Assembly: GCF_003123685.1 (NCBI RefSeq)
Contig: NZ_QCYJ01000170.1
Coordinates: 62,001-126,000 of the forward strand
DNA length: 64,000 nucleotides
Source: Nocardia aurea
Lineage (GTDB): Bacteria; Actinomycetota; Actinomycetes; Mycobacteriales; Mycobacteriaceae
Direction: 5' to 3'
A program made the position numbers and the translations under genes. This document shows, in pieces, positions 42,576-51,957 of the stretch. Below the pieces are notes generated by a model. The model saw only the letters and a list, made by a program, of their open reading frames with translations. It ran no database searches and had not been told where the DNA came from. The stretch's first letter is position 1; every line of letters starts with the position of its first letter.

Positions 42576-43556
42576 CTACTGGATGACGATCACTCCGGAT
42601 GCCAGATCGGCCTTGACCTTGTCCATGGTGGCCACCGTCTCCGGTGCGGCGTCGCACAGGACGAAGTCGGTGGCTCCGGTGGCCGAGGCGATGCCGAAGC
42701 GGACCTGTTCGGCGGCGAAGGTGTCGTTCAGGACGGCGTCGACGGCGAATTCGAGTTCGGCGCCGGTGTCGCTCTTGACGTATCCGGCGAATCCGGCTTC
42801 GGAGCCGCAGGCTTTGACCAGCGGGCCGCCGACGACGACGGCCTGTCCTTCCTTGGCTGCTTGGGCCAGCCCTTGGCGTCCGAGGTTGAGTTGTTGACCG
42901 AACGCGCCCGCGCCCGCGCCGACCTGGGCCTGGGCGGCCTGACGCGCTTTGGCGACGTCGTTGAAATCGCCGACGTACTGCGGTGGCAGGACGGTGACGT
43001 CGGGTTTGACGTGCGCGGCGCCCTGTTCGAATGCCTTGGCCGTCTTGACGATCGCGGGCAGTTCCATGCCGCCGACGAATCCGACCTTGCCGGTTTTGGT
43101 GACCAGGGCGGCGTAGGCGCCCGCGAGGAATCCGCCGTCGGCCTGGACCGGGTCGTAGTAGGCGAGGTTGGACATCGGCGCGGCGTCGGCGGGGCCGCCG
43201 ATCTCGACGAATTTCACGTTCGGGAAGGCGGGGGCGACCTGGCGCAGGACCGAGTCTGTTTGGCCGCCGAAGGAGACGACGAGGTTCGCGCCGGTGGCCA
43301 GGCGGGTGAGGACCTGTTGGTAGTCGGCGGTGGCGACCTGTTCGACCTTGGTGAGCGACACCTTGTCGGCGAGTTCGTTCTCGATGCGCTGGTATCCCTC
43401 GTAGCCGGATTGCATGAATCCGTCGTCGGAGAGCGATCCGGGGAACATGACGCCGACCTTCAGTTTTCCGCCTCCGGTGTCGTCGGCGCTGCCGCAGGCC
43501 GTCAATGCGCAGGCCGCCACGGATACGAGTGCGGCGACGACAGCGAATTTCTTCAT
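42576..43556 (-). CDS. BMP-family solute-binding lipoprotein
   Basis: 326 residues. Signal peptide with lipobox LTACG (Cys near 21), then KLKVGVMFPGSLSDDGFMQSGYEGYQRI, the start of BMP/PnrA/Med-family binding proteins, which feed nucleoside or related ligands to RbsA-type importers. Own promoter: a GntR-type palindrome (43576-43593) lies just before the AAGGA ribosome site. Partner permeases and ATPase lie at 45.9-49.5 kb under a matching operator. Confidence 0.9.
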   Translation of the reverse strand: MKKFAVVAALVSVAACALTACGSADDTGGGKLKVGVMFPGSLSDDGFMQSGYEGYQRIENELADKVSLTKVEQVATADYQQVLTRLATGANLVVSFGGQTDSVLRQVAPAFPNVKFVEIGGPADAAPMSNLAYYDPVQADGGFLAGAYAALVTKTGKVGFVGGMELPAIVKTAKAFEQGAAHVKPDVTVLPPQYVGDFNDVAKARQAAQAQVGAGAGAFGQQLNLGRQGLAQAAKEGQAVVVGGPLVKACGSEAGFAGYVKSDTGAELEFAVDAVLNDTFAAEQVRFGIASATGATDFVLCDAAPETVATMDKVKADLASGVIVIQ

Positions 43557-43575
43557 GGAATTTCCTTCTAGACAG

Positions 43576-43593
43576 TTAGTGGTATGCCATTAA
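43576..43593. promoter_or_regulatory. GntR-type operator upstream of the BMP gene
   Basis: TTAGTGGTATGCCATTAA, an imperfect 18-base palindrome with core TGGTAT-GCCA. It matches the operator before the ABC ATPase (49476-49493) at 15 of 18 bases and lies the same distance upstream of the ribosome site. Fits the TGGTATACCA-like sites of FCD-type GntR regulators. Confidence 0.72.
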
Positions 43594-43632
43594 GGTAGGA
43601 GTGGTCGATTTCCAGGGGATTTCACGCAGGTA

Positions 43633-44919
43633 TCACGCCGCGACCACCTCTCCGTCGCACAGCACCAAGGTCCGGGACGCGCGGGCGATCACCGCTTCGG
43701 CGGCCGTGTCGGCCTCGACCGCGACCAGGTCGGCACGGAGGCCCGGGGCGAGGCCGTAGTCGGTGAGACCGAGGGCGGTCGCGCCGCCGAAGGTGGCCGC
43801 GCGCAGGGCCAGTTCGATGTCCTCGTCGGCGTAGCACTGTGCCCGCTCGGCCAGCCGGTGCGCGCGGTGCATCATGTCGCCGTCGCCGTAGGGCGACCAC
43901 AGGTCCCGGATCCCGTCGTTGCCCAGCGCGAGATTCGCGCCAGCGACGTGCATCTCACGCAGGGGCGCGACCGGATCGTCGTGGGCGGCGCAGGTCGCGA
44001 GGCTGATCCCGGCTTCGGCCGACCCCGCGATCAGGTCGGCTCGCCGCGCCGCGTCGACGTCACCGAGGGCGTAACCGTGCCCGATGGTGACGCGGCCGTT
44101 CATGCCGGTGGCCAGGGTGCGTTCGATGATCGACTCGAACTGCCACGCGCCGAGGGTGCCCCGGTCGTGCAGGTGCACGTCGATCGGGACGTCGTGTTCC
44201 AGGGCGAGTCCGAAGACGGTGTCGAGGTGGCGCACGGGGTCGCGGTCGACACCGGCGGGGTCGATGCCGCCGACCACCTGCGCGGCTCCGGTGCGCAACG
44301 CCCGGTCCATCAGTTCGACGGTGCCGGGATTGGTGAGCATCCCGAACTGCGGGAATGCCACCTGCTGCACCGTGATCCGCCCTTCCAGACGGTCGACGGC
44401 GGTGGCGAGTGCGGTGAACCCGTCCAATCCGAGTTCGGGGCAGATATCGGTGTGCGTGCGTACGCGGGTGGTGCCGGCGGCGAGCATCGCGGTCAGCAAC
44501 GCGGTGATGCGCTCGGCGTCGGGGACCCCGAATTCGGCCCGTCGCCGCTGGACGTAGGCGATCTTGTCGCGCAGGGCGTTACCGGCCGTATTGGGCACCC
44601 ACGGACCGCCCCACAGGGTTTTGTCGAGGTGGCAGTGGGCGTCGACGAGACCGGGCAACACCAGCGCGCCCGCGAGGTCGATGGTGCGATACGTCGACGC
44701 GGCTCGCGCGCCGTGCCCGACGGCTCCCGGTGCCGAGCCGCGGTCGGCATGATCAGGGAAGTCCGAGTCTCGGTGCTCGGACGCGCGAGCAGGCGCGACC
44801 GATCGCGACGCGTCGGCATCTGCGTGCGTGGCGATCTCGACCAGCCGACCGTCAACGACGCGGAGATCGACGGGCTTCTCCGCGCCCCACATCCGCGCGT
44901 CGCACAGCAGCAGATCCAT
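43633..44919 (-). CDS. CodA-like amidohydrolase (deaminase)
   Basis: 428 residues. Metal ligands are recognisable: VDAHCHLDKTLWGG, then VDVHLHDRGT-type His (IDVHLHD), GHGYAL and the catalytic Asp in GNDGIRDLWSPYGDGDMM, matching the cytosine deaminase/isoguanine deaminase family. Residues 30-75 form an unusual Ala/Ser/Arg-rich insertion. Probably deaminates an imported pyrimidine- or purine-like ring; substrate not certain. Starts one base after the OCD-family stop. Confidence 0.82.
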   Translation of the reverse strand: MDLLLCDARMWGAEKPVDLRVVDGRLVEIATHADADASRSVAPARASEHRDSDFPDHADRGSAPGAVGHGARAASTYRTIDLAGALVLPGLVDAHCHLDKTLWGGPWVPNTAGNALRDKIAYVQRRRAEFGVPDAERITALLTAMLAAGTTRVRTHTDICPELGLDGFTALATAVDRLEGRITVQQVAFPQFGMLTNPGTVELMDRALRTGAAQVVGGIDPAGVDRDPVRHLDTVFGLALEHDVPIDVHLHDRGTLGAWQFESIIERTLATGMNGRVTIGHGYALGDVDAARRADLIAGSAEAGISLATCAAHDDPVAPLREMHVAGANLALGNDGIRDLWSPYGDGDMMHRAHRLAERAQCYADEDIELALRAATFGGATALGLTDYGLAPGLRADLVAVEADTAAEAVIARASRTLVLCDGEVVAA

Positions 44920-44920
44920 C

Positions 44921-45892
44921 TCAGCTCGCCATCTCGATCTCGGTGCCGATCCCCCGCCGCCGGGCCGCGTCGATCAACAGCCGCGCGGCCGCGAGGTCCT
45001 GCAATCCGATCCCGAGGGAGTTGTAGAGGGTGATCTGCTCGGGTGCGCTGCGTCCGGGTTTCGCGCCGACGACCACTTCGCCGATCTCGTCACCGAAATG
45101 GTCGGCCTCGATCGCGCCCTCCCCCAACGGGATCAGGACGTCGCCCGATTCGTGCAGCGCGGTGAGCCTGCTGTCGACCACCACGCGGGCCCGCCGGATT
45201 CCCTCGGTGTCGATTTCGCGGTGGTCGGGGCGCGGCGGCGCGCCGACCGCGTTGACGTGCAGCCCGGGCGGGAACCAGGCGCCGCGCACCACCGGCTCCT
45301 TCGCGGGGGTCAGGGTGCACAGCACGTCGGCCGCGCGGACCACGTCCTCGGCCGAATTCGCCACCTCGGCGCCGGTGCTCTCGGCGAATGTGCGCGCGGT
45401 GGCCTCGGTGCGGCTCCAGACCAGGACACGATCGATGTCGAGTATCGGCCGTAGGGCTTCCAGATGGGTGTGGGCGAGCGCGCCCGCGCCGATGAATCCG
45501 AGCACGCGACTGTCGGGCCGGGCGAGTTCGGCGGTGGCGACGGCGGAGGCGGCGGCGGTGCGCACGCGGGTGACCGCGCCGCCGTCGATCAGCGCCTCGC
45601 ACGAGCCGTCGTCGGTGGCGACCGCCAGGATCGTGGACCGTTGCGGCGGCAGTCCCCGGTCACGGTTGCCCGGGATGTCGGCGAGCAGTTTGACCGCGGC
45701 CAGCCCCGCCGGACGTGACGCGGCGACCATGGCCAGGAAGGTCGATTCCGAACCGGGCAGCCGCATCGCGGGCGGTGCGGGTGAGACCGCGACGCCTCGG
45801 GCGAGATCGGCGTGAGCTCGACGGACCGCCGCGGTGACCTCGGGCAGCGCGATCATCGCGAGCACGTCGGAGCGGGTGAGGATCAGCGTCAT
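44921..45892 (-). CDS. Ornithine cyclodeaminase/mu-crystallin-family protein
   Basis: 323 residues from ATG 45892. SRVLGFIGAGALAHTHLEAL is the NAD-binding motif; STAVATAELARP-like (ASAVATAELARP) and PPGLHVNAVGAPPRPDHREID match the OCD/mu-crystallin family, which includes cyclodeaminases and imine reductases. Its reaction here is unknown; the context of an importer and a deaminase suggests handling of an amine or imine from the imported compound. ATGA overlap with the permease upstream. Confidence 0.85.
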   Translation of the reverse strand: MTLILTRSDVLAMIALPEVTAAVRRAHADLARGVAVSPAPPAMRLPGSESTFLAMVAASRPAGLAAVKLLADIPGNRDRGLPPQRSTILAVATDDGSCEALIDGGAVTRVRTAAASAVATAELARPDSRVLGFIGAGALAHTHLEALRPILDIDRVLVWSRTEATARTFAESTGAEVANSAEDVVRAADVLCTLTPAKEPVVRGAWFPPGLHVNAVGAPPRPDHREIDTEGIRRARVVVDSRLTALHESGDVLIPLGEGAIEADHFGDEIGEVVVGAKPGRSAPEQITLYNSLGIGLQDLAAARLLIDAARRRGIGTEIEMAS

Positions 45893-46812
45893 CGGGCCTT
45901 GGCCTCTCGGAGGAAGGGGCGGGTGAGTGCGACGGGTGCGCGGCTGGCGCCGACGAGTCCGCTGACCGCGAGTACGGCGAGCAGATACGGCGACATCACC
46001 AGCACGGCCGTCGGCAGATGCAGGCCGAAGGACGGCGCCGCGAATTGCATCGCCTGCGCGATGCCGAAGAACAGGCAGGCGAGCATGGTCGGCCAGGCAC
46101 GCCACCGGCCCGCGATGACGGCGACCACGGCCAGGTATCCCGCACCGGCGGTGAGGTTGTCGGTGAAGGCGTGCACGTCGGCCAGCGCGAGATGGGCTCC
46201 GGCCAGGCTCGCTGTCGCGCCCGCGAGCAGGACCGCGCCGAAGCGGATCGCGGCGACGGGCAGTCCGGAACGGTCCGCGGTCGTCGGGTCGGCGCCGATC
46301 GCGGAGATCGCGAGCCCGATGCCGGTGCGATGGCTGAACAGCACCGCGACGGCGAGCGCCACCGCGATTCCGAGGTAGCCGAGCAGGGTCTGTCCGAACA
46401 GTGCCGGGCCGAGCAGCGGAATGTCGTGCAGTACCGGGATTTCGAGCCGGTCGAACCCGGGGACGGTGCGCCCGCCGGTGAAGTACAGCCGCGAGCCGTA
46501 GGTGGTGGCGCCGAGGGCGAGCGCGTTGGCCGCGATTCCGGTGACGATCTGGTCGGCGCGCAACGTCACGCTCAGCACCGCCTGCAACACCGCGACCAGT
46601 ACCCCGGCCACCAGCGCGCACAGCACGCCCACGGCGGCGCTGCCGCTGCTGTGGGCGCCGACGGCGCCGGCGAAGGCGCTGGTCAGCATCATGGCTTCGA
46701 CGCTGAGGTTGAGCACCCCCGCGCGTTCGCTGACGAGTTCGCCCGCGGAGGCCAAGATCAGGGGGATCGCCAGCCGCACACCGCCGTCGAGCAGTTCTCC
46801 GGTCGCGCTCAT
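45889..46812 (-). CDS. BMP-type ABC importer permease, second subunit
   Basis: 307 residues, about eight to nine helices. ERAGVLNLSVEAMMLTSAFAGA and LRADQIVTGIAANALALG match the RbsC-like permeases associated with BMP binding proteins. Forms the membrane channel with the neighbouring permease. Starts 22 bases after it; overlaps the OCD-family gene by 4 bases. Confidence 0.9.
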   Translation of the reverse strand: MSATGELLDGGVRLAIPLILASAGELVSERAGVLNLSVEAMMLTSAFAGAVGAHSSGSAAVGVLCALVAGVLVAVLQAVLSVTLRADQIVTGIAANALALGATTYGSRLYFTGGRTVPGFDRLEIPVLHDIPLLGPALFGQTLLGYLGIAVALAVAVLFSHRTGIGLAISAIGADPTTADRSGLPVAAIRFGAVLLAGATASLAGAHLALADVHAFTDNLTAGAGYLAVVAVIAGRWRAWPTMLACLFFGIAQAMQFAAPSFGLHLPTAVLVMSPYLLAVLAVSGLVGASRAPVALTRPFLREAKAR

Positions 46813-46834
46813 CGCGCCACGTCCTCTCCGATGG

Positions 46835-47932
46835 TCATCGGGCGCCTGCCCGTCGGAAGATCACCGCGCCGGCGATCAGGATGATCAGCACGCTCTGCAC
46901 GATCTGCACCGACGACGCCGGAACTCCGGCGGCCAGTTGCAGATTGATGCCGCCGGAGGCGAGCAGTCCGAAGGCCAGCGCTATCCCGCAGACGGCGGTG
47001 AGCGAGCCGCGTGCGAGCAGTCCGACGACGAGTCCCGCGAACCCGTAGCCGGAGGTGAAATGTTCGGCGAGCACGAACGGCACCGTCGCCACCAGAGCGG
47101 CTCCGGCGATACCGGCGAGTCCGCCCGCGACCGCGAGGGAACCGAATCTGAGCCGCGCGACCGGCAGACCCAGACGGGACGCGGCCGGTTCGGACAGTCC
47201 CACCGCGGCCAGGTGGGTGCCGATCGCGGTGCGGCGCAGCACGATCGCGGCGACCACGGCCGCGACGACGGCGAGCACGACGGCGATGGTGGCCGGTGAG
47301 GCCTGGAGTCCGAGCAGCGGCAGCCGTGCGCCGGGGACCAACGGCGGTGACTGCGGCAGGGTGTCGGCGGAGGTCACCGGCTGACGCAGCAGTCCTTCCT
47401 CGTGCACGACCAGTGTCACCAGTCCGAGTCCGACGAAATTGAGCAGCAGGGTCGTGATGACCTCGCTGGTCCCGCGCCACACCGTCAGCAGCGCCGCGAT
47501 CCCGGCCCACGCGCCTCCGGCGAGGAATCCGGCCACCAGGACCGCGGCCACCGCGGGAACGGTCGGCATGGCTGCGGGCAGGTGCACCCCGACAGCCGCG
47601 GCGGCGATACCACCGAGTGCCAGTTGGCCTTCGGCGCCGACGTTCACCAGTCCGGCGCGGTGGGCGATGGTGAATCCGGTGCCGATCAGGGCGAGCACGG
47701 CGGCCGCGTTGAGCGCGCTGCCGAATCCGTACGGTGAGCCGAACATGCCGTCGGCGAGCGCGTCGACGGCCGTGACCGGGTCGGCGCCGCTGATCAGGAC
47801 GAGGGCGAGTCCGACGAGCAGGGTGATCAGGACCGCGCCGCCGTAGACGACGAGGTCGCGGCGCAGTCCGCCGGATCGGGTGCGTGTTCCCGGCGCGGCC
47901 GCGATATCGGGTCGCTGGGTGAAGGAGATCAT
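46835..47932 (-). CDS. BMP-type ABC importer permease, first subunit
   Basis: 365 residues from ATG 47932. HRAGLVNVGAEGQLALGGIAAAAVG and WRGTSEVITTLLLNFVGLGL mark the paired permease of nucleoside-type RbsC family importers. About ten helices after a short cytoplasmic N-terminus. AAGGAG lies just before the ATG, which overlaps the ATPase stop by 4 bases. Longer minus-strand readings in this frame are shadow of the ATPase. Confidence 0.9.
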   Translation of the reverse strand: MISFTQRPDIAAAPGTRTRSGGLRRDLVVYGGAVLITLLVGLALVLISGADPVTAVDALADGMFGSPYGFGSALNAAAVLALIGTGFTIAHRAGLVNVGAEGQLALGGIAAAAVGVHLPAAMPTVPAVAAVLVAGFLAGGAWAGIAALLTVWRGTSEVITTLLLNFVGLGLVTLVVHEEGLLRQPVTSADTLPQSPPLVPGARLPLLGLQASPATIAVVLAVVAAVVAAIVLRRTAIGTHLAAVGLSEPAASRLGLPVARLRFGSLAVAGGLAGIAGAALVATVPFVLAEHFTSGYGFAGLVVGLLARGSLTAVCGIALAFGLLASGGINLQLAAGVPASSVQIVQSVLIILIAGAVIFRRAGAR

Positions 47933-49464
47933 GAGGCCGTTCCGAGCATGAGGTGGGCGATCTGTTCGGTGGCACGGGGATCGGCGGGGTCGACCGGTCC
48001 GCGCAGTTGTCCCCGGTAGGCGACCAGGACGCGGTCGCAGACGCTGAGGAGTTCGGCGACTTCGTGCGACACGACGAGCACGGCGGCCCCCGATTCGGCC
48101 GCGGCGCGCAGTCGTTGCAGCACCGCGTCGACGGCACCGAGGTCGAGTCCGCGGGTCGGGTGCGCGGCGACCAGACAGCGCAGGGGGTCGATGGCGAGTT
48201 CTCTGGCCACCACCACCTTCTGCTGGTTGCCGCCGGACAGTGTGCTCATCGGCGCTCGGGGACCGGAGGCTTTGATGTCGTGGTCGTCGATGACGCGCGC
48301 GGCGGCGGTGTTCATGGCCTTGCGGTCGAGCAGGCCGCGTCGTCGGAAGTCGGCGAGTCTGCCGAGGTAGAGGTTGTCGGCGACGCTCATCGCGGGGACG
48401 CAGCCCTCGTGGTGGCGGTCCTCGGGGATCACGCCGAGTCCGGCGGCCGTGCGGCGCGCGGGCGGGGCGTGGGTGAGGTCGGCGCCGCCGATGTCGACGG
48501 TGCCCGATTCGGGCCGCAATGCTCCGCTGAGTACCGCGACGAGTTCGGTCTGGCCGTTGCCTTCCACACCCGCGATGCCGGTGATCTCCCCTGGGCGCAG
48601 GTCGAGGTCGAGTCCGTCCAGGGCGGCCCCGCCCGCGGGGCGGGCCGATCGCAGGTTCCGCACCCGCAGCACCGGTTCGGCGGTGATCGGCGCTCTCGTG
48701 GTGCGCGCGGCGGCGACACCGGTGGTCAGCGCCTGGTCGAGTTCGCCCGCGGCGCGTCCGATCATCAATTCGACCAGTTCGTCCCTGCCGAAATCCGACA
48801 GTGGGCCCGCGCCGGTGACGCGGCCGCCGCGCAGCACCGTGGCCCGGTCGCCGACCTGCTCGATCTCGCCGAGTTTGTGGGTGACCAGCACGACCGCGCG
48901 GCCCGATTCGGCGATGCGGCGGCAGGTGTCGAGCAGGGCGGCGATCTCGGCGGGACCGAGTACCGCGGTCGGCTCGTCGAGCAGCACCAGACGTGGGTCG
49001 CGCATCAGGCATTTCACGATCTCGACGCGTTGGCGTTCGCCTACCGACAGGGTGCCCGCGCGGGCGGTCAGGTCGACGGGCAACCGGAATTCCTCGCCGA
49101 GCGCGGCGGCGCGTTCGAGCAGTTCGCGGCGCGGCACCCGCAGCCACGATCCTTCGCCCAGGGCGAGGTTCTCCGCGACGGTCAACTCGGGCACGAGGCT
49201 GAAATGCTGGTGCACCATGGCGATTCCGTGGCGCAGCGCGTCGGCGGGACGGCGGGGCCGGTAGTCGTCGCCGAACAGGCGCATCCGACCTTCGTCGAGG
49301 GTCGCGCCGCCGTAGACGAGGTTGCACAGGGTGGATTTGCCCGCGCCGTTCTCGCCGAGGACACAGTGCACTTCGCCGGTGTGCACGCTCAGGTCGACGT
49401 CGGTCAGCGCGCGCACCGCACCGTAGGTCTTTCCGACGCCGGTCATCTCCAGAGCCACCGCCAC
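47929..49464 (-). CDS. ABC importer ATPase with two nucleotide-binding domains
   Basis: 511 residues. Domain 1: Walker A GENGAGKST, signature LSVGERQRVEI, Walker B LVLLDEPTAVL. Domain 2: degenerate Walker A GVEGNGQTEL and signature LSGGNQQKVVVARE, as normal for RbsA/nucleoside-type tandem ATPases. Energises uptake of the ligand bound by the BMP lipoprotein. GTG 49464 has GGAGG upstream; a GntR palindrome abuts that site. Confidence 0.93.
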   Translation of the reverse strand: MAVALEMTGVGKTYGAVRALTDVDLSVHTGEVHCVLGENGAGKSTLCNLVYGGATLDEGRMRLFGDDYRPRRPADALRHGIAMVHQHFSLVPELTVAENLALGEGSWLRVPRRELLERAAALGEEFRLPVDLTARAGTLSVGERQRVEIVKCLMRDPRLVLLDEPTAVLGPAEIAALLDTCRRIAESGRAVVLVTHKLGEIEQVGDRATVLRGGRVTGAGPLSDFGRDELVELMIGRAAGELDQALTTGVAAARTTRAPITAEPVLRVRNLRSARPAGGAALDGLDLDLRPGEITGIAGVEGNGQTELVAVLSGALRPESGTVDIGGADLTHAPPARRTAAGLGVIPEDRHHEGCVPAMSVADNLYLGRLADFRRRGLLDRKAMNTAAARVIDDHDIKASGPRAPMSTLSGGNQQKVVVARELAIDPLRCLVAAHPTRGLDLGAVDAVLQRLRAAAESGAAVLVVSHEVAELLSVCDRVLVAYRGQLRGPVDPADPRATEQIAHLMLGTAS

Positions 49465-49475
49465 GGTCCACCTCC

Positions 49476-49493
49476 TTATTGGTATACCGTTAA
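49476..49493. promoter_or_regulatory. GntR-type operator between ABC operon and its GntR gene
   Basis: TTATTGGTATACCGTTAA, palindromic around TGGTATACC. Nearly the same as the site before the BMP gene. It lies directly upstream of the ATPase ribosome site and 71 bases before the divergent GntR gene, so it can serve both. Confidence 0.75.
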
Positions 49494-49564
49494 CTTCGCG
49501 GTTGTGTGTGGCGCGCGCGTTCCCGCGATGTTTCGTCTGGGAAAACCCGTCGGAGGTGCGGTTA

Positions 49565-50281
49565 ATGTGGGATCTCGTGACTGCCCCCGCCTCGCTGCGC
49601 GATCACGCGTACCAGACCCTCAAACGTCGGATCGTCGAAGTCCAACTGCGCCCCGGCGCCCGTCTGGTGGAACGCGATCTGGCCGCTGAACTGGACGTTT
49701 CACGGATCCCGCTGCGCGAGGCGCTGCGGATGCTGGCCGCGGAGGGACTGGTGCTCCTGGTCCCGGCCAAGGGCGCGCTGGTCGCGACCTTCTCCCCCGC
49801 CGATGTCCGCGATCTGTTCGATATCCGCGAAGTTCTCGAATCCTTGGCCGCGCGCCTGGCCGCCGAACGCGCCACCCCCGACAGCCTCGCCCCGCTGACC
49901 CACCGCATGGCCGAGGCCCGAACCGCCACCGTCTCCGGCGATCTGCGCCGCATCGCCGCCGCCAACGCCGCTTTCCACGCCGAGATCATCGCCATGGCCG
50001 CGAACCCGTTGCTCAGCAACGTGATGGGACCGCTCGCCGCACGCACCGAATGGCTGTTCCGCCTCACCGCGTCCCGCGACCCGGTCGAACAGTGCTCCGA
50101 ACACGAAGAGCTCTACGGCCATATCTCCTCCGGCGCCGCCGACGAGGCGGCCACCTCCGCCTTCGCCCACATCGCGGCGGGCCGCGAACTCAGCATCACC
50201 CTCGCCGAGAAATGGTCCGACCCCGATTTCGACCCCGAACTCATCGCCCGCGGCCGCCGCCGCAGGCGGGTGGAATCCTGA
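49565..50281 (+). CDS. GntR-family regulator, FCD subfamily
   Basis: 238 residues from ATG 49565, with GGAGG eight bases upstream; GTG 49502 would add 21 residues of no family match. N-terminal winged helix LRDHAYQTLKRRIVEVQLRPGARL...SRIPLREALRMLAAEGLV. All-helical FCD effector domain: ADVRDLFDIREVLESLAARLAA, NAAFHAEIIAMAANPLL with a likely metal-binding His, and CSEHEELYGHI. Presumed repressor of the divergent importer operon and the BMP gene via the shared palindromes. Confidence 0.92.
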   Translation: MWDLVTAPASLRDHAYQTLKRRIVEVQLRPGARLVERDLAAELDVSRIPLREALRMLAAEGLVLLVPAKGALVATFSPADVRDLFDIREVLESLAARLAAERATPDSLAPLTHRMAEARTATVSGDLRRIAAANAAFHAEIIAMAANPLLSNVMGPLAARTEWLFRLTASRDPVEQCSEHEELYGHISSGAADEAATSAFAHIAAGRELSITLAEKWSDPDFDPELIARGRRRRRVES

Positions 50282-50357
50282 CCCCGCGCACGATCGCGCG
50301 GGCGCCGCCTGCTTCGTGTCGATCACGAGACATCGCTCACGACAGAAGGATTCGACA

Positions 50358-51119
50358 ATGCCCCTCACCCACGGTGAATCGATCGCCATACCGACACCCG
50401 ACGGTGTCGCCGACGCGTATGTCACCTATCCCGACGATGGCGTCGCCCATCCGGGAGTGCTGGTCGTCCAGGACGGTTTCGGCGTGCGGGAGAGCCTGCG
50501 GGCCTTGGCCGATCGTCTCGCCGCGCACGGCTACACCGTCCTGCTGCCGAACGCCTACTACCGGCACGGGCCCGCGCCGGTGATCGAACTGCCGGACTTC
50601 ATCGACCCGGTTCAGCGGCCGGACATCTTCCAGCGGGTCTTCCCGATGATCCGCGAGCTCACACCGGAACTGCTGCGTTCCGATATGCGCGCGTACCTCG
50701 AATGGCTGGCGGCGTCACCGCGTGTCACCGCGGGCAAAGTCGGCCTCACGGGGTACTGCATGGGTGCCCGGCTGGCGGTGCTGGCCGCCGCCATGTTCCC
50801 CGACCGGGTGGCGGCGGTGGCCGGATTCCACGGCGGACCGCTCGTCACCGACACCCCCGACAGTCCGCACCTGGTGGTCGGAAACATCACGGCGGAACTG
50901 TATTTCGCTCACGCGGGCGATGATCACCACATGACACCGGAACACATCGCCCGTTTCGACGAGGCACTCGCCGCCGCCGGGGTCCGCCACCGCACCGAGG
51001 TGTACGAAGGCGCCCGCCACGGGTACACCCAGGCCGACACCTCCGATTACGACCAGCGGGCCGCCGAACGGCACTACCGCGAACTACTGGCCCTGTTCGA
51101 CCGCGCCCTGCACCGGTAA
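50358..51119 (+). CDS. Dienelactone hydrolase family protein
   Basis: 253 residues from ATG 50358, with AAGGA upstream. The triad of dienelactone hydrolases is visible: Cys in GLTGYCMGARLAVLAA, Asp in HAGDDHHM, His in EGARHGYTQ. The family opens lactones and related esters; cytoplasmic. Starts 76 bases after the GntR gene and may be cotranscribed or independent. Converges on the next gene with 4 bases between. Confidence 0.87.
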   Translation: MPLTHGESIAIPTPDGVADAYVTYPDDGVAHPGVLVVQDGFGVRESLRALADRLAAHGYTVLLPNAYYRHGPAPVIELPDFIDPVQRPDIFQRVFPMIRELTPELLRSDMRAYLEWLAASPRVTAGKVGLTGYCMGARLAVLAAAMFPDRVAAVAGFHGGPLVTDTPDSPHLVVGNITAELYFAHAGDDHHMTPEHIARFDEALAAAGVRHRTEVYEGARHGYTQADTSDYDQRAAERHYRELLALFDRALHR

Positions 51120-51123
51120 CGCG

Positions 51124-51957
51124 TCATGCGGTGCGCAGCACCTCGCGCAGCCGGGCGGCGAATGCGGGGATGTCTTCGGTGAAACCGGTGTGACCACCGG
51201 GGAATACGGTCGGGGTGGTGCCGAGACGGCGGGCCAGTTCGTGGCAGGTGCGCGCGCACAGTTGCCCTGCGGAATCCGCGCCGAGGCCGATGATGACGCG
51301 GGTGGGCGCGGCGGCGAGAACGGCGGGATCGGGCTGCCAGCCGACGGTGTGCACGATCTCGTGTTCGAACCAGTATTTCTCGCTCGCGAGATCTTGCGCC
51401 GGCCGGTCGCCGCCGAACATCTGCGTGAGCAGCGGGTCGGGGATCTGAATATTGGCCTGCGCGAAGAATTTCCGCCACGCGCCGACCGTGTCACCGCCGC
51501 GATAAGTCTCGATCAGGTCGGTGGTGCCGTCGAGCAGGCTGTCACGATCGTCGAGCAGTCCGATCGAGGGCGGTTCGTGGGCGATGACGGTGGTCACCAG
51601 ATCGGGGTCCTGCTGCACCAGCGCCAGCGCGCTCACCGCACCGCCGCTGGATCCGAAGACGACGGCGGGTCCCGCGCCGAGGTGGGTGATCAGCGCGGCC
51701 AGGTCGGCTCCGCGCAGTGCGGCGGTCGAGTCCTGTTCCGGATCGTCGAGGGGGCTGCGCTGGTGTCCGCGTGGATCGGTGGTGAGCACGGTGTGGGTAG
51801 AGGCGAGGATGTCGGCGATGGGCGCGAAGGCATCCGCACCCATCGGGGCTCCGACGAAAACGATGAGCGGGCCCGCGCCACGGATCTCATAGTGCAGGGT
51901 GGCGCCGGGGACGTCGAGGGTGTGCACACTGACCGTGGTGGCCGGGCCGGCAGTCAT
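51124..51957 (-). CDS. Alpha/beta hydrolase
   Basis: 277 residues from ATG 51957, preceded by AAGGAG; the frame is open to 52056 but this start is well supported. Oxyanion region PLIVFVGAPMGA, TTDPRGHQRS, nucleophile motif GSSGGAVSAL and final His in GGHTGFTEDI form the usual hydrolase core. Cytoplasmic; substrate unknown. Confidence 0.87.
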   Translation of the reverse strand: MTAGPATTVSVHTLDVPGATLHYEIRGAGPLIVFVGAPMGADAFAPIADILASTHTVLTTDPRGHQRSPLDDPEQDSTAALRGADLAALITHLGAGPAVVFGSSGGAVSALALVQQDPDLVTTVIAHEPPSIGLLDDRDSLLDGTTDLIETYRGGDTVGAWRKFFAQANIQIPDPLLTQMFGGDRPAQDLASEKYWFEHEIVHTVGWQPDPAVLAAAPTRVIIGLGADSAGQLCARTCHELARRLGTTPTVFPGGHTGFTEDIPAFAARLREVLRTA

